A stretch of 64,000 bases of DNA from Chondrosia reniformis. Taxonomy: Eukaryota; Porifera; Demospongiae; Chondrillida; Chondrillidae. The notes beneath the pieces were generated by a model. It was not told the origin of the DNA. It saw only the letters and a program-made list of their open reading frames with translations, and did no database searches. Position 1 is the stretch's first letter; every line of letters starts with the position of its first letter. The stretch covers positions 1,180,501-1,244,500 of the forward strand of contig OX359196.1 in NCBI GenBank assembly GCA_947172415.1, given 5' to 3'. Shown in pieces: positions 1 to 9,552 of this stretch. The translations under genes were made by a program, and so were the position numbers.

Positions 1-862
1 CCCTAGTAAATTCCCCCTTTTCAGACTGAGACATATCCATTACTGATATACAGTTCATCACTAAATAATATGATAAGCGAGATACCTTTAGTTCTGATAG
101 AGTAAATGTCCCTGGCCTAGATGTAGAGTAACTTTCCTAATGCCCCAGCCTATGATGCCTTTATTTCAATGCTAATCAGGTGTTCCAGATTCTGTAGTGA
201 TCTCCAAACTAAACGTTTACAGTTGTGAAGTAGGGTATTAAGAAGAGATACAAATAATAACCTTAGTCAGCCTTTAAATCTTTCCTATCTGGTTAGCCTC
301 TAGTTAGAATCAGGTTTAAGTATAAAGTAGCTAGTATCCCTAAGAACAATCTAGTGTTACCTCGTACTACCCCACCTCCAAATAAATGTCTATGTAAAAC
401 CTAAGTGTAATTCTCTGTTAATTGTTTTGTATGGAGTCAAACATAGCCCATGCTACCTACTGTACGTAATTAATGAAACCACTCTCTTGTTATAGTATCC
501 TGCAATACAGAATACTGTAATGCAATTGATGTAGTGTATTTAAATATCGTCTAGTTGATATTGTAACATATTCATACACTGAACATACATATCTCCATCT
601 GTAGTAGTATAAAGTGGCATTTTGTAGTGTTAGGTACATAAGCATTTGATTCGGTCCTGCCTATATGCAGTGATGTGTTTGTGTAAAGGAAGTGGTTGTG
701 GTTTATTTATCATCATGTTAAATATACCATAACTGGAAGAGATCAAATGGTGAATCCTTTGGAGACTCTACCCCTTTACATAGAAGTGTGTGTTGGCATA
801 TGTGAAAGTGTACATACATAGTTGTTTGAAGTATGTGACTCAGGTGATGTTTAACCTCACAG

Positions 863-3800
863 GAAGGAAATACAGTTCTAATCTGGACAAGCTTCAGTGG
901 AAATGTCTCTCTAATGATTTACCTAATCCCCAAATGTCCAGACCTACTCTATGTCAGTGATTGCCTTGGAATGGCTTGTCTTCATGGTGCTGCTCATAAT
1001 GGTCATCTTGAGATGGTGAAGTACTTAGTTGAGCAACACAAGTTTGACTTGACAACTGTTGATAAGGTTAGTCGATTAATTAAAATAAAAGATTGTAATA
1101 TTGCAACTAGTGACATCTATCCAAAGAACCTTTTCTTAAAATGACAAATTCCATCCCTAGTAAATTCCCCCTTTTCAGACTGAGACATATCCATTACTGA
1201 TATACAGTTCATCACTAAATAATATGATAAGCGAGATACCTTTAGTTCTGATAGAGTAAATGTCCCTGGCCTAGATGTAGAGTAACTTTCCTAATGCCCC
1301 AGCCTATGATGCCTTTATTTCAATGCTAATCAGGTATTTCCTGCTCTGTAGTGACCTCCAAACTAAACGTTTGCAGTTGTGAAGTAGGGTATTAAGAAGA
1401 GATACAAATAGTAACCTAAAGTCAGCCTTTAAATCTTTCCTATCTGGTTAGCCTCTAGTTAGAAATCAGGTTTAAGCATAAAGTATCTAGTATGCCTAAG
1501 GACAATCTAGTGTTACCTCGTACTACCCCACCTCCAAATAAATGCCTCTGTAAGACCTAAGTGTAATCCTATGTTAATAGGTACTGTACATAAGCATTTG
1601 ATTCGGTCCTGCCTATATGCAGTGATGTGTTTGTGTAAAGGAAATGGTTGTGGTTTGTTTATCATCATGTTAAATACATCATAACTGGAAGAAATAGTGA
1701 TTCCTTTGGAGACTGTATCCCTTTCATAAAAGTGTGTGTTGGCATATGTGAAAGTGTACGTAGTTGTTTGGAGTATGTAACTCATGTGATGTTTAACTTT
1801 ACAGGAAGGAGGAACTGTTCTATTCTGGACAAGCTTCAGTGGAAATGTCTCTCTAATGATTTACCTAATCCCCAAATGTCCAGACCTACTCTATGTAGGT
1901 AAAAGCAATGGAATGACTTGTGTTCATGGTGCTGCTCAGAATGGTCACCTTGAGATGGTGAAGTTCTTAGTTGAGCAACACAAGTTTGACTTGACAGCTC
2001 TAGATAAGGTTAGTCCATTAGAAGAAGGTTTGCTGCAATTTGTTGAGATTTTTTTACAATGTTGAGATCAGCGTATACGTATATCTAACAAATTAAAAGG
2101 CTATCTGCTCTACTGACAGAGGTTGATATGCCTGCAATGGCAGCTTTCCAGTTAAGGTCCTTATTAAATATTATCCCTAGATATTTAGATGTGAAATTCG
2201 GAAAGTGAATGTATATTTGAATCTTGTCTTGGCAACCTCTGCTTTTCTCCACATTGTTCTTCACATTTAATATTATTAAAGTAAAGGTTGTTTAGGGGCT
2301 GCTGCAGGCAGCCCCTTATATTGTTTTCATTTGCCGATTACGTTGTATGGCTTCATGTTACGGAAAGATATATATATATATATATATATGTGTGTAGGAA
2401 TAAGGAGTGTTATATATTATGCTTGTTTAAATACAATCAAGTACTACACAGTGCAAGTTACAAATTTATATACGGATGCAAGTGACTCCCAAGATAATCA
2501 CACTGAGGTATAATATAATACGGATGCAAATGACTCCCAAAATAATCACAATCAGGTATATTAAACGCTACAAGACTTTAGCCACACTGAAATTCTCAAC
2601 TGCTGCATACAGAGCAGTAGTCTCTACAGGTCATATAAGGTTAAATACATGGCCTTCCAATTACCTTTTCACACCTAAGTATAGACTGAAGATGATGCAT
2701 CTGCATGCCATTATCAGCAAAAATTCCAGTCTCATGCAAGGGATCTCAGCCAATAATCACCGCAGATTTGACTTGCCTTGAGTGTCAGCTAGGAGTACCA
2801 TTGGTTGCTTGCATGCATTCACATAAACAACAGGGTTAGAGACGAATTGGTAACTTGCACACAGGGACATAAAGGCTGGGGCCTTTAATTTATTTCATGA
2901 ACAATGTCCCTTGTACTTAATTTATACGTCAATACATCATTTTTGCAAATGGCGGCGTTCAGGAAGCTTTAGTTAACGAAGCTTTTCTGTCGTTATTTAT
3001 AATGTTCAGGACACTTAAGCGTCCTCAATCGTTAGGATTAAGAATATATATATTAAAGCCCAACGATGTGGCCAAGTAGTTCGAGTTAATTCGGGGGGCG
3101 GCAGCCCCACGAGTTTTTAAACTCAAAATACTTGTTTTAAGGTATTTCTTAAGAATTTTGCAGAATCCTGTAATGCAATTGATGTAGTGTATTTAAATAT
3201 CCTCTAGTAGATATTGTAACATATTCATACACTGAACATGCATGTCTCCAACTGTAGTTGTATAGAGTGGCATTTTTTAGTGTTAGGTACATAAGCATTG
3301 GATTTGGTCCTGCCTATATGCAGTGATGTGTTTGTGTAAAGGAAGTGGTTGTGGTTTGTTTATCATCATGTTAAATATACCATAACTGGAAGAGATCAAA
3401 TGGTGATTCCTTTGGAGACTGTATCCCTTTCATAAAAGTGTGTATTGGCATATGTGAAAGTGTACGTAGTTGTTTGGAGTATGTAACTCGTGTGATGTTT
3501 AACCTTACAGGAAGGAAGAACTGTTCTATTCTGGACAAGCTTCAGTGGAAATGTCTCTCTAATGATTTACCTAATCCCCAAATGTCCAGACCTACTGTAT
3601 ATCAGTGATTGCAATGGCTGGACTTGTCTTAATGTTGCTGCTGAGCAGGGTCACCTTGAGATGGTGAAGTACTTAGTTGAACAACACAAGTTTGACTTGA
3701 CAGCTGTTGATAAGGTTAGTCCATTAGAAGAAGGTCTGCTGCAATTTGTTGAGATGTTTTTATGATATTGAGATCAGCGTATACGTATATCTAACAAATT

Positions 3801-6800
3801 AAAAGGCTATCTGCTCTACTGACAGAGGTTGATATACCTGCAATGGCAGCTTTCCAGTTAAGGTCCTTATTAAATAATATCCCTAGATATTTAGATGTGA
3901 AATTTGAAAAGTGAATATATATTTGAATCTGGTCTTGGCAACCTCTGCTTTTCTCCACATTGTTCTTCACATTTAAATTATTAGAGTTAAGGATGTTTTA
4001 ACCCTTTATGCGCGAGTGACGCATATTTGCGTCAATTAATTAGGTATCTTCAATAGCGAGTGCCGCATATTTGCGTCAAAGATACCATGGACGTTTTGTA
4101 GTAAGATTTACAGAGCTACATAACACTGCTGCAGCCGAAATGTTGGCAATACAAAGACTAAAGACGGTGGTTTATTTGTGCGCCTTATTCTGCTTGCCAC
4201 GCTTCACTTGACGGTTTGGTAAACAATTTGTTTGAGGCTACGACGCTTCTCCAATATTCTCGGGCTTTGAAAAGACTACATAAAGATATACCGTTACAAA
4301 AGGATAACCAGGGCTCTTCCTGACCGAATTTGCTTCCGTAGATAGTCAGAGAAAGCTTCTTACCCGAAGGAACTTAGAAAACATAGCCGTGCTTACTTTC
4401 TTCACTAAAAGAGGTAATATCTCGAAAATTAGAGCATCTTAGAAGCCAATAGAGCAACAAAATATGGCTAAAAATCGGCATCAAAGTTTTACCGTCATAA
4501 AGAGTTGCCACATTCCTATCGAGGTGACGAAGTTTAATTCCTGCCTCATGGTGTCCTCGTGACAATTAAATATCACTTCTGGTGATTATTACGCCCACGT
4601 AATTATCTCGCGCATAAAGGGTTAAGGTATTTCTTAAGAATTTTGCAGAATCCTGTAATGCAATTGATGTAGTGTATTTGAATATCCTCTAGTTGATATT
4701 GTAACATATTCATACACTGAACATGCATGTCTCCATCTGTAGTAGTATAAAGTGGCATTTTTTAGTGTTAGGTACATAAGCATTTGATTTGGTCCTGCCT
4801 ATATGCAGTGATGTGTTTGTGTAAAGGAAGTGGTTGTGGTTTGTTTATATTCATGTTAAATATACCATAACTGGAAGAGATCAAATTGTGATTCCTTTGG
4901 AAACTGTATCCCTTTCATAAAGTGTGTGTTGGCATATGTGAAAGTGTACATACATAGTTGTTTGGAGTATGTAACTCATGTGATGTTTAACTTTACAGGA
5001 AGGAAGTACTGTTCTATTCTGGACAAGCTTCAGTGGAAATGTCTCTCTAATGATTTACCTAATCCCCAAATGTCCAGACTTACTGTATGTCAGTAATAAG
5101 AATGGAATGACTTGTCTTCATGTTGCTGCTCATAAGGGTCACCTTGAGATGGTGAAGTACTTAGTTGAGCAACACAAGCTTGACTTGACAGCTCTTGATA
5201 AGGTTAGTTCATTAATTAGTTTAAAGAAAGTGATATTGCAACTAGTGATATCTATCCTAAGAACCTATTCTTAAAGGTCCACTGTCACCTTTTTTTTTAA
5301 TGTTCATATGGATAGTGCTCAATAAAGCATCTTCAACGATACCCATTACACAGTGCTTTGCCGCAGGAGGGGGGAGTCACAAGAGCGCAAGTTGACAAAA
5401 ATAAGCCATTACACGTGGGCGTTTCCGCTTTTCCGGTCCAAACTTTGCTTAAACATCGTGATGTCATTGTAGGCTCCGGAAAATGGCGGCAAGAATAACG
5501 AGCGTTGAGGACGAGCAAGATATCGTTATGTCGTGCGAGTCTTCCTCTTACGATGAAGACGAAACTTACGGAGATGAGGAAGGAGATACCCCTACTGATT
5601 CTGAGATTGATCCGGACATGCGGGGTGCGCAGCCGTACTTGTTTGTGCCCTCTGGTGACGAGAGCGACGAAGGACACGAAGATTCTGACGAGGACGATCG
5701 CAACCCGAGACGATATCGCCTGAATAACAGCAACTGGTAAGATCTTAACATGTCTAATAATAATGCTACTGGCCTAGTATACATCGTACTTGGAGTACTC
5801 ATCGATTGTTGAAGGTGCTCCTGTGGGAAGTGCACGGCAATGCCAACTGTTCGTGAAAGCGTCTGCTGCAGAGAGATCCAGGAATGCAGCTACAAGTTAG
5901 AAGAGTTAGATTTGGATGCCAGTGTTGTCTGTATAACGCAGCACCCCGGATTTAATTCTGTATGTCTGGATTCATGGGTACTAGAAACTGCCACTAACGC
6001 TGTGCGTCGCTTATGTCAGGGGTAGATGCCCTGGGTACCATAATCAAACTGCACTGTATTCCAACACTCCTGGTGGGCATGAATGCTGGACGTGATACTT
6101 GACAACCTGCCAGTAGGGACAGAATGATAGTACACTAATATACATACATTACAATTGCATGATAAGAAAATGTGCCATCAACAAGCAGCACTTCTTACCC
6201 TTGCTGTAACAAGAGGGAGGAATTTTTGTTTGAATGCGTTTTGAAGCAGTCTTCTTTTTAGGAGCTTCATTGACGCTGCCAGTAACCTGTACCAGCAAAG
6301 TAGTGAATCATTATAGCAATAAGTAAGTGATTAAGTAATGTACTGTATATGAACAGAAACTCACATCAAAATCCAGAGGTAAAACTCCCACACCATGCTG
6401 GGGAATTTCAGTGCTGGTGTCCCCCTTCTGTAAAGCTGCATCCACAATCTATATATAGATAAGCAACAAGCTGCCGTATTGGAAGGTACACATTAAACCT
6501 ACGAAACAATACAGTTTTATCTTACTCTTGCTCTTTCTCTCTACTGAGGCAAATCCCTTTTATCTTTTGCTGGAAGGTGAAGCGATCCTTCAGCCCACGA
6601 CAGCAAACCAGCCTTGATCTGGCCAGCGTTAGGGAATAGCGTAGGTTTTGCTCCTTCCTTCAATCTCCTTCTCTTGCTGGGTAGACCCATGCTCTCCCGT
6701 AGAAATGTCTCATCGTCGTAGCAGGTAGCCTCGAAGTGCATGCTGCACAGCATTGACATATCAGTAGGTCCTTCCCAATCCTGCCTATACCTGCCAACAG

Positions 6801-9031
6801 CTGCTGACCACTGCTTCCTCAGACTATCGCCCTTTGGGAAATGATGCAGTGAAACGTTGTCTCCATTGGTCCTGCTACATCCTCCAGCAACGCATTTGTA
6901 AGGCATCAGGGCGAGTTCATAAGCAAGGAAGCTGTGAAAGCCAACAGAGGATTGTCTTCCCAAGCCCAGCGTGACCGGTTCGATCGTATTGAGCCTACTA
7001 TGATGTCATAGTAAATATGGCGGATTACTTCGTCCAAATTTCCGGAAGTGAGCTGTTATCTCGCTACCAAGGCATTTCGAAGCGCTCTAACTGTGATTCT
7101 CGGTGGTTTTAGATGATAATCTACCACATAAAGCTAACTTGTATAACCGTGACAGTGGACCTTTAAAACAACAAATTCCATCCCTGGGAAATCCCCCTTT
7201 TCAGACTGAGACATAACTATTACTGATATACAGTTTGTCACTAAAGAATATGATAAGCAAGATACCTTTAGCTCTGATAAAGTAAATGTCCCTCATCTAG
7301 ATATAGAGTAGCTTTCCTAATGACCCAGCCTTTGGTGTCTTTATTTCAATGCTAATCAGGTGTTCCAGATTCTGTAGTAATCCTCCTATCAGGTTAGCCT
7401 CTAGTTAGAAATTAAGTTTAAGTATAAAGTAGCTAGTATACCTAAGGACAATCTAGTGTTACCTCGTACTACCCCACCTCCAAAGAAATGTCTCTGTATG
7501 ACCTAAGTGTAATCCTATGTTAATTGTTCTGATGGAGTCAAACATAGTCCATGCTACCTACAGTACGTAATTGATGAAAAGACTCTCTTGGTATAATATC
7601 CTGTAATGCAATTGATGTAGTGTATTTGAATATCCTCTAGTTGATATTGTAACATATTCATACACTGAACATGCATGTCTCCAACTGTAGCAGTATAAAG
7701 TGGCATTTTTAGTGTTATGTACATAAGCATTGGATTTGGTCCTGCCTACGTATAGGCAGTGATGTGTTTGTGTAAAGGAAGTGGTTGTGGTTTGTTTATC
7801 ATCATGTTAAATATACCATAACTGGAAGAGATCAAATGGATGAATCCTTTGGAAACTGTATCCCTTTCATAAAGTGTGTGTTGGCATATGTGAAAGTGTA
7901 CGTAGTTGTTTGGAGTATGTGACTCATGTGATGTTTAACCTTACAGGAAGGAAGAACTGTTCTATTCTGGACAAGCTTCAGTGGAAATGTCTCTCTAATG
8001 ATTTACCTAATCTCCAAATGTCCAGACTTACTGTATGTCACTGATTGCCTTGGAATGACTTGTCTTCATGGTGCTGCTCAGAAGGGTCACCTTGAGATGG
8101 TGAAGTTCTTAGTTGAGCAACACAAGTTTGACTTGACAGCTGTTGATAAGGTTAGTCCATTAATTAAATAAAAGAAAGTGACATTGCAACTAGTCACAGT
8201 GACTAGTGACATTATCCAAAGAACCTATTCTTAAGCCTATAGTGTCTTTTTTCATGCTAATCAGGCGTTACAGATTCTGTAGTGACCTCCAAACTAAAGA
8301 TTTGCAGTTGTGTAGTAGTAGTAAAATGACAAATTCAAGTCTATAGACTGATATAGTTACTAAATCCATAGTCCACTGATGAGACAACTGATCTGAAGAT
8401 CAGCTTTTGATTTTAAGTGCCTATTTTTCAGTTTAATGACATATATTTAATTTCCTTGTAATTGCCAATCAGAATATATATGTACAGTATGGCAGACTAT
8501 TTAATAACAAGGTAGGTCATCACTACGTTGAATATGACCAAGTAAGACAAGGGATAGTGATGTGTGGTATGTCACATTGTGTGAAATGTTTATGGTATTG
8601 AGATTCATTGAAAAACATTTAATTGTAATTGGCTGTCATATATACGTACATGTATGTAGAGTAGCAGTGTAGTTTTATTATATGTACCAATAGCATGGTA
8701 AAGTGAATTGTTTACCAGTGACCAGATATACCTGTGTGTGTTTTTACACTGAACTATATTGTAGTTTATTTCAGAGATAATAACAAAGCAATGTATATAA
8801 TTTTATGACATGAAATGACTATAAGATTATGCACATTTCTGTTTACAGTTTGGCATGAACGCATTTCACCATGCTGTTAATAATGGTCACCTTCAAGTTG
8901 TCCAATACCTAATACCTCTGATAAGAAAGGGAATGTTCTCCAAAACCAAAGAAGGAGAGACAGGTTTGGATATATCAAGAAGACGTGGACACACTCACAT
9001 CACGGAATATTTGATAAAACAAGGCTTTTAA
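863..9031 (+). CDS. Ankyrin-repeat protein gene, 3' portion (5' end outside window)
   Basis: Six exons in one frame: 863-1066, 1805-2008, 3511-3714, 4999-5202, 7947-8150 and a terminal exon 8849-9031 ending in TAA. The first five are each exactly 204 bp (68 codons), start after a pyrimidine-rich tract and AG, end in AAG before GTTAGT, and are phase 0 on both sides, so any number can be joined or skipped. Each encodes about two ankyrin-like repeats; the second is canonical (GMTCLHGAA..GHLEMVKYL). The last exon has a further repeat (NAFHHAVNNGHLQVVQYL) and a capping helix. Ankyrin repeats are protein-binding scaffolds; the partner is unknown. The first exon of the gene is not in the window. The exons could all be used together or be alternatives; sequence alone does not decide. 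It ends tail-to-tail with the kinase gene at 9553. Confidence 0.85.
2085..2268 (-). pseudogene. LINE reverse-transcriptase fragment in ankyrin intron
   Basis: Read on the minus strand, this gives an open stretch of about 60 codons containing SKYLGIIFNKDLNW and ending at TAG (2085-2087). The YLGxxFNxxLxW pattern is typical of the region just after the catalytic core in non-LTR retrotransposon reverse transcriptases. The fragment is 5'-truncated and has no other domain. It was copied with the ankyrin unit (see 3791-3975). Confidence 0.6.
2294..3131. mobile_element. 838-bp composite insertion with 6-bp target duplication
   Basis: TTGTTT at 2288-2293 is repeated at 3132-3137, exactly flanking the insert. 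The neighbouring ankyrin unit (about 3985-4001 joined to 4622) has a single uninterrupted version of this site. The insert starts with a GC-rich palindrome (GGGGCTGCTGCAGGCAGCCCC split around TGCA) and has GGGGGGCGGCAGCCCC near its far end. It also contains a partial copy of the CAAGTACTACACAGTG repeat family (about 2434-2930). No coding capacity is seen. Confidence 0.55.
3791..3975 (-). pseudogene. LINE reverse-transcriptase fragment, second copy
   Basis: This is the duplicate of the fragment at 2085-2268, carried along in the next ankyrin repeat unit. It has the same order of sequence and only scattered substitutions. Non-coding remnant. Confidence 0.55.
4002..4621. mobile_element. piggyBac-like MITE (620 bp)
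   Basis: The ends are perfect inverted repeats: CCCTTTATGCGCGAG at 4002-4016 and CTCGCGCATAAAGGG at 4607-4621. They are flanked by TTAA at 3998-4001 and 4622-4625. TTAA target duplication and CCC...GGG ends are the known signature of the piggyBac superfamily. The paralogous unit at about 3132-3150 is an empty site with a single TTAA in the same flanking sequence. A subterminal motif (CGCATATTTGCGTCAA) occurs twice near the left end. No transposase is present, so this is a non-autonomous element. Confidence 0.85.
5483..6025 (+). CDS. P2X7 C-terminal (ballast) domain-like protein inside transposon
   Basis: Two exons, 5483-5736 and 5815-6025 (GTAAGA donor; acceptor TTGTTGAAG), give 154 aa. Exon 1 encodes an acidic, serine-rich N-terminus and a short PYLFVPSGDE patch. 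Exon 2 encodes a cysteine-rich domain: W85-C-S-C-G-K-C91, then VCC (102-103), then CITQHPGF (124-131). This spacing matches the zinc-binding cytoplasmic 'ballast' domain of the P2X7 receptor. There are no transmembrane segments, so this is a free-standing soluble form rather than a channel. The domain appears cut short after VLETA compared with P2X7. It lies wholly within the TTAA element, so it is cargo or part of that element's coding set. Function is unknown. Confidence 0.7.
5994..6448 (-). pseudogene. Candidate downstream exons of the THAP gene
   Basis: Three exon-like blocks bounded by AG/GT continue the THAP gene after its in-frame stop: 6365-6448 (28 codons, phase 0), 6199-6286 (a lysine-rich stretch, APKKKTASKR) and 5994-6106 (RSVGIQCSL, ending TAG). 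Phases match from block to block. The last block would overlap the 3' end of the opposite-strand P2X7-like exon by about 30 bp. There is no DDE core. This is a model only; transcript data would be needed. Confidence 0.4.
6541..6906 (-). CDS. THAP zinc-finger protein of the TTAA element
   Basis: The open frame of 121 aa begins MPYKCVAGGC. C5-x4-C10 and C54-x2-H57 give the C2CH zinc site of a THAP domain, followed by the conserved PTLF motif (88-91). THAP domains are sequence-specific DNA binders related to P-element-type transposases. An upstream in-frame ATG at 6963 would add 19 aa, but the THAP start fits 6906. The frame stops at TAG (6541-6543); a good donor (AAGA|GTAAGA) lies 15 nt further on, in the same frame as the next exon-like block. 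The stop may therefore be a nonsense mutation in a longer gene. Confidence 0.75.
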   Translation of the reverse strand: MPYKCVAGGCSRTNGDNVSLHHFPKGDSLRKQWSAAVGRYRQDWEGPTDMSMLCSMHFEATCYDDETFLRESMGLPSKRRRLKEGAKPTLFPNAGQIKAGLLSWAEGSLHLPAKDKRDLPQ

Positions 9032-9552
9032 CTTAATGATATTGATTGCATAATTTACATAGTGTATGTTTTCCGGAGGCATTGAGTATTACATGTTAGA
9101 TTACTTGAATGATTGCTTTTGTTTATAATAGAGCATTATATGCCATCACACTAAATATCTATTTGAGACTTAGTATATAAGCATACATATAATGATAAAG
9201 TATGAAGAAAGCAATTTTAACTCTGTCACAATACAAAGATGGTGTAAGTCAAAGTACTAAAAGTACACATTACAACAGTACATATGTATATGCAGTTTAT
9301 GTCTATAATAATATTCTTCACAAATATAAACGACACATTTAATCAACACTTGATAATATACTCTGGGTACACCTACACAGATACAGATATAGAGTATAGT
9401 ATACATATATGTATATGAGCATACTTCAGTAGATGCAGTAAAATGGCTGCATGCGAACATTTGGTTGAAAATGATTTGAGTGTTTCAATACAAGATGATT
9501 AAGTAGAAAGAGTATTATTCAATATATATATGTATATACATTTATAAATGGC
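9032..9552. other. Convergent intergenic region, no gene seen
   Basis: This 520-bp AT-rich stretch lies between the stop codons of the ankyrin gene (+) and the kinase gene (-). It presumably contains both 3' UTRs. No clear polyadenylation consensus, RNA gene or open frame was seen. Confidence 0.6.

Larger units (their letters stand above)
5275..7162. mobile_element. TTAA-flanked DNA transposon carrying two genes (Kolobok-like)
   Basis: Perfect 14-bp terminal inverted repeats (AGGTCCACTGTCAC at 5275-5288; its complement at 7149-7162) lie between TTAA at 5271-5274 and 7163-7166. The paralogous ankyrin unit at 1131-1150 shows the unfilled site with one TTAA, which proves insertion. TTAA followed by AGG, together with a THAP-domain gene, is typical of the Kolobok/T2 superfamily. 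piggyBac would normally begin CCC. No DDE transposase core was found, so the copy is probably non-autonomous. Its two genes are convergent and start near opposite ends: a P2X7-tail-like gene (+) and a THAP gene (-). The element is more GC- and CpG-rich than its surroundings. Confidence 0.8.
1..8330 (+). repeat. Tandem segmental duplication carrying the ankyrin exons
   Basis: The same intronic and exonic sequence recurs about five times. For example, the stretch beginning CCCTAGTAAATTCCCCC at 1 recurs at 1153 and in altered form near 7184; TGCAATTGATGTAGTGTATT recurs at 521, 3174, 4660 and 7609. Exon-to-exon distances are 942, 1706, 1488 and 2948 bp. The differences come from deletions and from insertions in single units (2294-3131, 4002-4621, 5275-7162). 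High identity in introns as well as exons points to recent duplication or gene conversion. Confidence 0.9.

Noticed and set aside
4374..4565. A 63-codon minus-strand frame inside the piggyBac-like MITE
   Set aside because: No recognisable domain and the element is non-coding in type; retained only as part of the MITE.
5275..7162. Calling the TTAA element piggyBac
   Set aside because: Its ends begin AGG rather than CCC and it carries a THAP gene, both pointing to the Kolobok type; the assignment remains tentative.
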